From positions 5,797-69,796 of the forward strand of contig DAISXU010000002.1 of assembly GCA_036825655.1 (NCBI GenBank): 64,000 nucleotides of DNA. Reading direction: 5' to 3'. The notes under the pieces are model-generated. The model worked only from the letters and a program-made list of their open reading frames with translations. It had not been told where the DNA came from and did not search any database. A program made the position numbers and the translations under genes. This DNA comes from JALQTD01 sp036825655 (GTDB taxonomy: Bacteria; Bacteroidota; Bacteroidia; Flavobacteriales_D; Sanyastnellaceae). Position 1 is the stretch's first letter. Each line of letters begins with the position of its first letter. Below are positions 52,242-59,741 of the stretch, in pieces.

Positions 52242-53965
52242 GACTCCCTGATGTCTTGCAGGTGGAGGTTGAGTTTGATTTCTTCAGGTCCCGATCGCAT
52301 TTCCAACCAGGTGTTTCGGACGAGCGTGTAGACGATATCAAAGGTCTCCCATTGTTTCAGCTGCCCCAACAAGTGCCCCATCCCAAACCCAACGGCCTCA
52401 ATTGATCCATTGAAGCTGTCGTCCGACACGAAGAGCTTCAGGTGTTTGCCATCTGCCCCGACGGCGCGGGGAGGTTTTGCGCACCGCACCCGTCTCGTCA
52501 TGAAGATGGGAAGCGGATTGCCTGGACCAAATGGTTCAAGGGAAACCAAATCCAAATAGGTGTCAGGATTCAATTCGACCAAAGGAACCTCAGCGTGGTA
52601 CGTGACACGCGGTTTGGGTTTGCGGCCCTCCAACTGATTTCCGATGGCGTGCTCCAGCCGTTCTCGAAAGGCATCCAGATCATGAGCGTGAACCTGAAGG
52701 CCAGCAGCCATGGGATGACCACCAAATTGGATGAGCAAATCGCTGCATGCTCCCAATGCGGCATGGATGTCAACGCCATCGACGCTCCGAGCGCTTCCAA
52801 TCAGGACATCCCCATCTTCAGACAAGACGATGGAGGGCCTGTACCGGTGCTCGACTAGGCGACTTGCAACAATTCCTACCACTCCTCTGTGCCAGTGTTT
52901 GCCCCAGACCAAATTGCAAAATTGATTCGCTGAATCACCATCCACCAGCTCGATGGCTTTCGCAGTCGTCGCTTCATCCACGTCCCGTCGGCTGCGGTTC
53001 ATTTCCTCGAGCAATCGGGCGCAATCCGCTGCATCACTTTCCGATGTTTCGAGCAGCAACTTCACAGCGAGCAGTGCGTCATCCATTCGGCCGGCGGCAT
53101 TGATGCGCGGTCCAAGCGTGAAGCTGATGTCCCGGATGGTTTCCGGCGCCTGGCGGATATCTGCCGCACGCAGAAGTGCGCGAATTCCAGGACGAGCGAG
53201 TTCTTTTAATCTCTTTAAGCCGAGGTGCGCAAGGATGCGGTTTTCATCGACAAGGTCCACCAAATCCGCTCCAATGCTGATGGCAACAAGGTCCAGCTCT
53301 TCGAAGATGTGATCCTGTGGAAAGTCCATCCGATGCGCGAGCGCTTGCAACAACTTGAAGGCAACACCACAGCCTGATAGTTCCTTAAATGGGTAGAGGC
53401 AATCCGGTCGCTTGGGGTTCAACAAGGCCCAAACTTCAGGCAACTGGGCTTCAGGCATGTGGTGGTCGCAAACGATGACATCGATGCCTTTTTGGCCTGC
53501 AAAAGCAAGCGCCTCAAAATCCTTCGTTCCACAATCCAAGGTGATCATCAACGAACACCCCCGCTCGCTCGCCATGGCCACACCATCCAAGCTCACTCCA
53601 TAACCCTCATCAAATCGCTTCGGCACATAGGGAACGATTTTCAGTCCCAACCCCTTCAAGAATCCCGCGACTAGAGCGACAGAAGTCGTGCCATCCACAT
53701 CGTAGTCCCCATAAACCATCAGGCATTCCTTTTTACGGATGGCCCGATGCAGTCGATCTACGGCTTCCTCCATGTCCTTCATCAGGTAGGGGTCCAATAG
53801 GTCGGAAGCACTTGGATTCAAAAACTGCTCAACTTTTTCAGGAGTGTCAATTCCACGTTGCACAAGCAGCCACGCAACCAATGGACTGAGTCCTGCGTTC
53901 TTTTGCAAGTCCGAAACCGATGATGCGTTCGGTTGGGGTTCAGCTGTCCAAGGGGTTTCTTCCAT
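52232..53965 (-). CDS. recJ: Single-strand-specific exonuclease RecJ
   Basis: This 577-residue 5'-3' ssDNA exonuclease acts in repair. The DHH-family motifs are YGDYDVDGTTSVAL, LDCGTKDFEAL, CDHHMPEAQLPEVWALLNPKRPD and, in the DHHA1 domain, QFGGHPMAAGL. The C-terminal OB-type domain is present. Length is normal. The gene is convergent to mscS. Confidence 0.96.
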   Translation of the reverse strand: MEETPWTAEPQPNASSVSDLQKNAGLSPLVAWLLVQRGIDTPEKVEQFLNPSASDLLDPYLMKDMEEAVDRLHRAIRKKECLMVYGDYDVDGTTSVALVAGFLKGLGLKIVPYVPKRFDEGYGVSLDGVAMASERGCSLMITLDCGTKDFEALAFAGQKGIDVIVCDHHMPEAQLPEVWALLNPKRPDCLYPFKELSGCGVAFKLLQALAHRMDFPQDHIFEELDLVAISIGADLVDLVDENRILAHLGLKRLKELARPGIRALLRAADIRQAPETIRDISFTLGPRINAAGRMDDALLAVKLLLETSESDAADCARLLEEMNRSRRDVDEATTAKAIELVDGDSANQFCNLVWGKHWHRGVVGIVASRLVEHRYRPSIVLSEDGDVLIGSARSVDGVDIHAALGACSDLLIQFGGHPMAAGLQVHAHDLDAFRERLEHAIGNQLEGRKPKPRVTYHAEVPLVELNPDTYLDLVSLEPFGPGNPLPIFMTRRVRCAKPPRAVGADGKHLKLFVSDDSFNGSIEAVGFGMGHLLGQLKQWETFDIVYTLVRNTWLEMRSGPEEIKLNLHLQDIRESQL

Positions 53966-54065
53966 GATCTAAGGAGCCGCAAGTTCGACAAAAAAAGATG
54001 GTTGTTCATGCCTTCAACGTATCTTGGTGCCGGCTTCTGACATTAAGCCTTTGAATAGCACAAAC

Positions 54066-55034
54066 ATGCGCGCCTTGAAAAAATTCTTGAACACCATTCC
54101 TGTTTTGGCCGTTGCCATGACCTGGATGACCCTTGCAGGTTGTTTGAATGAGGACAACCGAATTCCTGAAAATTGCTACGACGGCATCCAGAACAATGGG
54201 GAAGAGCTTGTGGATTGTGGTGGTCCCATTTGTGAGCCTTGTGATCCATGCGAGAATGGACAATACGACGTTCTCTTGGGAGAGCAGTGGGTGGACTGTG
54301 GTGGGGCTTGTGAGCCTTGCGACCCCTCATTCAATGGAGTTTTGGATCCGGGTGAAACAGGCATAGATTGTGGTGGAGATACCGGTGTGGCTTGTGGTGA
54401 ATTGTGCGGCGATGGCCTTCTCAACGGTTTGGAAGAGGGTGTGGATTGCGGTGGTCCTGATTGCGAAGTGTGCCCATCCTGTGTAGATGGAATCATGAAC
54501 GGCGACGAAATTGGCATCGATTGTGGAGGGCCAGATTGCGACGCATGTGCTACGGATGGAGACTGCACCAATGGCCTGTTGGATGGTGATGAAGTCTACA
54601 TTGACTGCGGAGGTTCCACGTGCCCTGTTTGTGAACCTGTCTTGACTTGGAAGGCGAATGGAACGACCATTCTGGCCGACTTTGAGGCTACAGCCACCTT
54701 GGATGGAGCATCAGGCGCCATTACCATTGCAGGACTTTCGGTTACCACCCAAGGCATCGGCATGACCCTTCCAGAACCGCCTCTCGTAGGCTGGAATGAC
54801 GGAGCAGCTTTGTCCCTTGACAATACCACAGCACCTGCCGGTGTTGCAACGTATGTCGCAGTTGGAGGCAACCAGTTCAGCACGCAATTTGGAGGGACCA
54901 TCAACGTGTCCATCACCTACGTGGATGCCCAAGTTGGTGGAATCATCGTTGGAACCTTCAGTGGCTCAATGGTCGATGCGAATGACGACAACGTGACCAT
55001 TTCCTTGGGGGCTTTTCAATTGCCTATCCAATAA
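54066..55034 (+). CDS. Lipoprotein with tandem Cys-rich DCGG repeats
   Basis: This protein has 322 residues from ATG 54066, with lipobox WMTLAGCLNED. Between about residues 35 and 200 there are six or seven repeats of roughly 25 residues with the pattern DGxxNGxExGxDCGGPxCxxC (e.g. GDGLLNGLEEGVDCGGPDC). The last 120 residues form a beta domain (GTINVSITYVDAQVGGIIVGTFSG). The cysteines suggest disulfide-stabilised, possibly calcium-binding loops on the cell surface. Function unknown. A strong terminator follows. Confidence 0.82.
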   Translation: MRALKKFLNTIPVLAVAMTWMTLAGCLNEDNRIPENCYDGIQNNGEELVDCGGPICEPCDPCENGQYDVLLGEQWVDCGGACEPCDPSFNGVLDPGETGIDCGGDTGVACGELCGDGLLNGLEEGVDCGGPDCEVCPSCVDGIMNGDEIGIDCGGPDCDACATDGDCTNGLLDGDEVYIDCGGSTCPVCEPVLTWKANGTTILADFEATATLDGASGAITIAGLSVTTQGIGMTLPEPPLVGWNDGAALSLDNTTAPAGVATYVAVGGNQFSTQFGGTINVSITYVDAQVGGIIVGTFSGSMVDANDDNVTISLGAFQLPIQ

Positions 55035-55053
55035 CGCAACCCCTCAATCGAGG

Positions 55054-55095
55054 AAAAAACCCCGGATCGCATCCAAGCGGCCCGGGGTTTTTTTT
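55054..55095. terminator. Strong bidirectional terminator
   Basis: AAAAAACCCCGG and CCGGGGTTTTTT form an extended stem with A- and T-runs on both sides, placed between the convergent Cys-rich lipoprotein and OmpA-like genes, so it can serve both. Confidence 0.85.
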
Positions 55096-55111
55096 GACGC
55101 TGCACTGGAGT

Positions 55112-56080
55112 TCAGTCGTTTCGAATCAGGTCATAAAGTTCGCCTAAGTTGGGTGCCAAGACGACTTCAATGCGTCGGTTTTTGGCCTTATCCTCCTCGT
55201 CAACAGGGTGAAATTCACTCCTTCCAGAAGCGGTTAACATGAGGGGGTCAACGCCTCCATCTTGAGTCAAAAGCTCAACCACGGCCGTTGCACGAAGGAC
55301 GCTGAGTTCCCAATTGTTCCTTGGAATGTTCCCTGAAGATCTGATTTGATCCGTATCGGTATGTCCTTCTACGATGACTTCCAAGTCGCTTTGGGTGGAA
55401 ATGACTTGTCCCAGATCCAGAAGGGCCTGTTGGCCGTCAGGATTGATGGTGGTGCTTCCGGATGGGAAGAGGAGTTTCGCCTCCAGCGAGACATAAACTT
55501 TGCCGTCCCGCTGCTCTACGGTTAGTCCTTTGTCTTTGAAGCCGAGGAGGGCTTCCGCGACCCGCATTCGCAGAGCGGTTGCAGCGGCATCTCGCGCTGC
55601 CAGAAGGGACTCCAGTTCTTCTACGCGTGCAGATCGAGCGGCGAGTTCTCGGCTTCTTGCGTCGAGGTCAATGCCCAATGCAATGAGGGAGTCTTCCTGG
55701 GCTTGCAATTCCTCACGCGTTCTAGCGAGGTTGCCGAGCAAGGCCTCATTCTCTTCTATCATTGTGGCCAAGCGACCTGAATTTTGCTCATTGAGTACAT
55801 CGTTCATTTCCAGCAATGACGCAATCCGTTGCTCATTTCGCAAAATGGTTTGGCCCATTTTTGTGGTATCGGCCTCCAATTGTGTCCTTGCTTTTTCGAG
55901 CACTGCCATGCGGCCTTCCATTTCTCTTCGGTTGATTTCTGCATCCTTCTGGGTCAAACGGTTTGCTGCTTGTGCCTGAAGCAACTCATCGCGCTCGGAC
56001 TCCAGTTGCTCAAAAGACTTGAGGCTTACGCACCCTGAGAGCACGGTTGCGAGGAGAAGGAACAGGGGTAGAGATTTCAT
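55112..56080 (-). CDS. OmpA-family lipoprotein with coiled coil
   Basis: This 322-residue protein has lipobox ATVLSGCVS (Cys near 17). Residues 25-175 are a long coiled coil rich in E, R, A and L. The C-terminal OmpA/MotB domain has LLFPSGSTTINPDGQQALLDL, VIVEGHTDTDQI, NWELSVLRATAVVELL and DEEDKAKNRRIEVVL, which bind peptidoglycan. It anchors the outer membrane to the cell wall, much like other Pal/OmpA-type lipoproteins of this phylum. Confidence 0.92.
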   Translation of the reverse strand: MKSLPLFLLLATVLSGCVSLKSFEQLESERDELLQAQAANRLTQKDAEINRREMEGRMAVLEKARTQLEADTTKMGQTILRNEQRIASLLEMNDVLNEQNSGRLATMIEENEALLGNLARTREELQAQEDSLIALGIDLDARSRELAARSARVEELESLLAARDAAATALRMRVAEALLGFKDKGLTVEQRDGKVYVSLEAKLLFPSGSTTINPDGQQALLDLGQVISTQSDLEVIVEGHTDTDQIRSSGNIPRNNWELSVLRATAVVELLTQDGGVDPLMLTASGRSEFHPVDEEDKAKNRRIEVVLAPNLGELYDLIRND

Positions 56081-56154
56081 GAGCTTACGGGATTGGATTT
56101 TTTTAGGAACGCAACAAATTTTGAGGAATTTCCGTTAACATTACATCATTCACC

Positions 56155-56304
56155 ATGAACATTCACAACTTTAAAGAATTGCTCATCCGCCTGACCCATT
56201 GGTTAGATGGTCGATTGATTTGGTTCTTCACGAACGGGAATAAGGTTGCGAGGTTGGAAAGGAAAGCACACGAGTTGGAATCCAAAGAAGATCAACTGAT
56301 CTGA
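56155..56304 (+). CDS. Possible 49-residue small protein
   Basis: ATG 56155 opens a 49-codon frame ending at TGA 56304. The peptide starts MNIHNFKELLIRLTHWL and continues with a hydrophobic LIWFF patch, then a charged helix (VARLERKAHELESKEDQ). It overlaps the convergent aldehyde dehydrogenase by 13 bp. The amphipathic pattern looks coding-like, but I know no family and no clear promoter is seen. Confidence 0.45.
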   Translation: MNIHNFKELLIRLTHWLDGRLIWFFTNGNKVARLERKAHELESKEDQLI

Positions 56305-57740
56305 ATGCACACATTTTGAGGTTCACTGAAAAACCTCAAGGATTCTGTGCCTCCTTCTCGACCAGCTCCTGACGACTTCACACCACCAAAAGGCATGCGC
56401 AAGTCCCGTTCGAGCCAACAATTGACCCAAGCGATGCCGCTGTCAATTTCTGCTGCTACCCGGTGTGCTTTGCGCAGGTTTTCGGTCCAAATTGTGCAAG
56501 CCAAGCCGTATTCGGTACCATTGGCGAGTTCGATGGCTTCCTCTTCACTTTTGAACGATTGCAAGGTCACGACCGGCCCGAATATTTCTTGTTGATTGAC
56601 CTCGCATTGTGCGTCAAGTCCTTCAATGACGGTGGGTTCCATGAAGTATCCTGCAGAACAACGATCTCCCGTGGGGTGTGTGGATTTTCCCCCACAAAGG
56701 ATGTTCCCCCCAAGTTCCACGGCCCGATGCACAAAGGACTCAATTTTCTTGAGGTGATCAGCAGACACGACGGCCCCCATTTTGGTTTGCTCCATTGAAG
56801 GGTCTCCGGGTTGCATTGCTGTCACTTTTTTGACGAGTGCATCTCGGAATCGGTCATAGATGGATTCGTGAATGAGGTAGCGACTTGAACAGAGGCAGAT
56901 TTGGCCTTGATTGGCAAATCCGGATCGAACGACAGCCTTCAAGGTTAAATCGAAATCGCAGTCATCGAAGATGATGGCTGGGTTCTTCCCGCCCAATTCA
57001 AAGGTGGTTTTTTTGGATGTCCCAGCAACGGCCTGTGCAATGTGCCTGCCGGTAGCTGTTCCACCCGTGAATGAGATGGCTTTGATGTCAGGATGCTTCA
57101 CCAAAGCTTCCCCTGCTTCTCCTCCCAATCCGTTGACGATGTTGAAGACACCAGGAGGGAATCCGGCTTCGGTAATCCACTTGGACAAGAGGAAAGCAGT
57201 AGCAGGGGTGATTTCAGAAGGCTTCCCAACGACACAGTTGCCCATAGCCAGGGCCGGGGCAACTTTCCAAGTGAACAAATAGAGAGGGAGGTTCCATGGA
57301 GAGATGATACCAACGACCCCAAGCGGCTTGCGGTGTACGTAGTGCAACTGATCTGCACCGGCAGCCATTCCGGCCTCTGTAAGGAACTGTTGAGCAGCAG
57401 AAGCATAAAAACGAAGGTTTTTCTCGGCTCTGGGAATGTCAACGTGTGCTGCCAAGGAGACCGGTTTGCCGTTGTCTTTGGATTCCGCCTCAACGAGCAG
57501 GTTGAAATGGGCCTTGATTTGATCTGCCAACCGATTCAGGCATTCAGTTCTCTTTTCAATCGGAGTTTTTGACCAACCTGGAAATGCGCGCTGGGCCGCT
57601 GCGACGGCGCGGTCAATGTCGACTTGGTTGGAGCGTGCAATTCTGCCGTAGGATTTTCCAGTGGCGGGCTCGATGTTATCCAACCAGGATGCGCCATCTG
57701 CTGGGAGGTGTTGGCCGTCGATGAAGTTCAAAATATCCAT
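56292..57740 (-). CDS. Aldehyde dehydrogenase (NAD(P)+-dependent)
   Basis: This 482-residue protein is of the ALDH superfamily. The Rossmann-site Glu lies in FELGGKNPAIIFDD, the catalytic Cys in GFANQGQICLCSSR, and PWNLPLYLFTWKVAPALAMGN and IFGPVVTLQSF are standard. The sequence is nearest to the 2-hydroxymuconic semialdehyde / betaine-aldehyde type branch by my reading. It oxidises an aldehyde to its acid; the substrate is open, and there is no pathway context. Confidence 0.92.
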   Translation of the reverse strand: MDILNFIDGQHLPADGASWLDNIEPATGKSYGRIARSNQVDIDRAVAAAQRAFPGWSKTPIEKRTECLNRLADQIKAHFNLLVEAESKDNGKPVSLAAHVDIPRAEKNLRFYASAAQQFLTEAGMAAGADQLHYVHRKPLGVVGIISPWNLPLYLFTWKVAPALAMGNCVVGKPSEITPATAFLLSKWITEAGFPPGVFNIVNGLGGEAGEALVKHPDIKAISFTGGTATGRHIAQAVAGTSKKTTFELGGKNPAIIFDDCDFDLTLKAVVRSGFANQGQICLCSSRYLIHESIYDRFRDALVKKVTAMQPGDPSMEQTKMGAVVSADHLKKIESFVHRAVELGGNILCGGKSTHPTGDRCSAGYFMEPTVIEGLDAQCEVNQQEIFGPVVTLQSFKSEEEAIELANGTEYGLACTIWTENLRKAHRVAAEIDSGIAWVNCWLERDLRMPFGGVKSSGAGREGGTESLRFFSEPQNVCIQIS

Positions 57741-57750
57741 GCCAAGCGAG

Positions 57751-57781
57751 TTGGGGTGAGCGAAAAATTTCTGTATCTTCG
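57751..57781 (+). promoter_or_regulatory. Bacteroidota promoter for tRNA-Gln
   Basis: TTG (57751-57753), a 20-bp spacer and TATCTTCG (57774-57781) match the consensus with one change, 42 bp before the mature tRNA. Confidence 0.65.
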
Positions 57782-57823
57782 CGCACGATTTTCAATGTCG
57801 TCGTGCACGGCAAAGGTAATCAC

Positions 57824-57894
57824 TCCCCGATGGTGTAATGGTAACACACCGGTTTTTGGTGCCGTTTTTCTAGGTTCGAGTCCTAGTCGGGGAA
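57824..57894 (+). tRNA. tRNA-Gln (anticodon UUG)
   Basis: A 71-nt cloverleaf: acceptor TCCCCGA/TCGGGGA fully paired, D-stem GTGT/ACAC, anticodon loop TTTTGGT (anticodon TTG), T-stem CTAGG/CCTAG with TTCGAGT, discriminator A, and no encoded CCA. A hairpin terminator follows directly. Confidence 0.95.
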
Positions 57895-57898
57895 CTTC

Positions 57899-57935
57899 AA
57901 TCCCATCTCGTGCATACATGAGATGGGATTTTTAG
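57899..57935 (+). terminator. Terminator after tRNA-Gln
   Basis: AATCCCATCTC and GAGATGGGATT form an 11-bp perfect stem with a 10-nt loop, followed by TTTTT. Confidence 0.88.
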
Positions 57936-58019
57936 TTTGAATCCGTAACAGATTTTTGGTTAATCGCCAGGATCTGTGGGCTTGTGATGGGGTACATTGT
58001 ACGACGAAATCCATTTACC

Positions 58020-58481
58020 ATGCGCCCAAATTCAATCCTCACAGCTCTTTTTTTTGGACTTTTCAGCCTTTCCTTCACGTTGGGAATCGCTCAACAAGAA
58101 CCTACTTCAGGTGCCAGTTATAATCCGGATGCGGATGAGAATGGGGAAATCGCCACCGTTGACTTGATGGAGTTGCTTGCGCTCTATGGCAATGCGTTTG
58201 ATGCGCCGGATGTGGCGAGTTCCTCGACCATTGAGCAGCTTTCCTTGCAGGTTGAAATGCTCAAGCAGTTGGTTGAAGCGCAAGCTCAGCACCTGCAACA
58301 ACTCAGTCAAATCATCCGCACGAACGAAGGCGAACGCCCCCCCTTTGTATGGGATGCAGAGCGACAACTTTGGGTGTGCAACGAGCCGTTGGTAGTGAAT
58401 GCTAGGATTGTGAGTCAATCGGTTAGCACGCACCACGTGCAGTCAGGAACTGCAAAGCTTGGGGTTTTAGAGGTTCATTGA
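58020..58481 (+). CDS. Secreted protein with N-terminal dockerin-like loop and coiled coil
   Basis: This protein has 153 residues from ATG 58020, with a signal peptide ending TLGIAQ. Directly after it comes YNPDADENGEIATVDLMELLALYG (residues about 31-55), a single calcium-loop/helix unit of the dockerin or EF-hand kind. A coiled coil follows (LSLQVEMLKQLVEAQAQHLQQLSQII), then a short beta segment with WDAERQLWVCNEPLVV. The convergent neighbour starts its mature part with the same unit. It overlaps that gene by 7 bp. Function unknown. Confidence 0.75.
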   Translation: MRPNSILTALFFGLFSLSFTLGIAQQEPTSGASYNPDADENGEIATVDLMELLALYGNAFDAPDVASSSTIEQLSLQVEMLKQLVEAQAQHLQQLSQIIRTNEGERPPFVWDAERQLWVCNEPLVVNARIVSQSVSTHHVQSGTAKLGVLEVH

Positions 58482-59653
58482 CCTTGCAAAAGCAACTCCA
58501 CCTGCTCTGTGAGCAAGATGAAAGCACTTTCCAATTCTGTAACCCGGGCATTCAGCGAGTCAATGGTGCTTGATTGATTAACTCCAGAGACGATGAGGCT
58601 ACCGGGGATATTTACGGTGCCATCATTGTAAACCGTCATGGCGTTGCTTCGTTCTTGAAGCGCACCATTGCCAATGGCGAAGATCATGCCCTCTACATTG
58701 AGTTCGTTGTATTGACCAACCACAAAACTCTGATCGGAATCAGCTACAGTTGACAATCCAAATGCTGCCGATGAGTTATTCAGGGCTTGAGTTTGGCGTC
58801 CATGCGAAGAGCTGTAGAGTCCAGAAGCCTCAGTTTGATAGCCTTCAGCGTGGGCTGCGTATCCTGTTGCATCGGATTGGAATCCTTCGGCGTGCGCATT
58901 GCTTCCGCTGGCCATCGTGGCATCTCCTTCAGCGTGGGATGCCGTTCCCGATGCTACAGTGGAGCGGTTCTCTGCATGGCTGTAAAGGCCTGTTGCGTCA
59001 GTCAGGTAACCTTCGGCGTGGGCGGCGGTGTTGCTCGCTAGGGTGACGTATCCTTCTGCATGGGCGTAATTGGATGTGGCATCTGTCGCGTAACCTTCCG
59101 CGTGCGAGGCAGTTCCGGAAGCATACGAACTCATGCCTTGCGCGTGTGAGGCGACACCAACTGCTGTAGAACCTTCACCGGCAGCGCTTGAACAAGTTGC
59201 TGTGGCGGACGTCAATCGGTTTTGGGCATGGCTGTATGCACCGGACGCAGTTACATTGAGCCCACTCGCCTGCGCGTAGGCACCAGTGGCGTTGGCATTG
59301 AGGCCATGGCTGAATGTGCTTTGGCCTTTCAAGTTGCCATTGATGAATGCATAGGGGATGTTGCTGATGACGCTGTCTTGAACCATGGATAAGCCCAGGG
59401 AGTCACGAGCTGCTTGGGCATTGGTGGAGCCTGTTCCACCGCCAGCAATGGGCAAAACACCTTCAGCCGAAAAGGAACCACCATAAATGGGTAGAAATTG
59501 GAGAAGGTCAACAATTTCGATTTCACCATTGCCATCGTAATCGGGATTGTAAGGGAATCCATAATCCGACTGGGCGGCAAGAGGCAAAGCGATGAATAAG
59601 GTGAAAATCCAGGTGGTTACCTGAAGGAAATGGCGCGTAGTGAGTAGTTCCAT
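58475..59653 (-). CDS. Secreted YadA-head-like repeat protein with dockerin-like loop
   Basis: This 392-residue protein has a signal peptide ending LPLAAQ. YNPDYDGNGEIEIVDLLQFLPIYG sits at about residues 35-58, nearly the same unit as in the convergent gene. A tail-fibre-like GGGTGSTNAQAARDSLGL follows. Residues 110-300 are about a dozen 14-residue repeats (ASGTASHAEGYATDA type) of the left-handed beta-roll seen in YadA heads. The last 30 residues form a coiled coil (LNARVTELESAFILLTEQVELL). There is no YadA membrane anchor, so it is not a classic autotransporter. Confidence 0.83.
   Translation of the reverse strand: MELLTTRHFLQVTTWIFTLFIALPLAAQSDYGFPYNPDYDGNGEIEIVDLLQFLPIYGGSFSAEGVLPIAGGGTGSTNAQAARDSLGLSMVQDSVISNIPYAFINGNLKGQSTFSHGLNANATGAYAQASGLNVTASGAYSHAQNRLTSATATCSSAAGEGSTAVGVASHAQGMSSYASGTASHAEGYATDATSNYAHAEGYVTLASNTAAHAEGYLTDATGLYSHAENRSTVASGTASHAEGDATMASGSNAHAEGFQSDATGYAAHAEGYQTEASGLYSSSHGRQTQALNNSSAAFGLSTVADSDQSFVVGQYNELNVEGMIFAIGNGALQERSNAMTVYNDGTVNIPGSLIVSGVNQSSTIDSLNARVTELESAFILLTEQVELLLQGQ
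58750..59325 (-). repeat. Tandem SHAEG-type 42-bp repeats
   Basis: The coding region carries about a dozen degenerate 42-bp units, often in pairs of 84 bp, with the core ASGxxSHAEGxxTxA. They build the predicted beta-roll. Confidence 0.75.
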
Positions 59654-59670
59654 GACCTAAAAATACGCAG

Positions 59671-59695
59671 AAAAGCCGCTCCATCAGGAACGGCT
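59671..59695 (-). terminator. Terminator after the giant Ig-like protein gene
   Basis: On the minus strand AGCCGTTCC and GGAGCGGCT form a 9-bp stem with a TGAT loop, followed by TTTT, 47 bp after the stop codon and just before the next gene. Confidence 0.75.
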
Positions 59696-59741
59696 CTCCG
59701 GCGAATTGGGGGCGTTTCCGCCCAAAAGCCATTGGTTTTGA

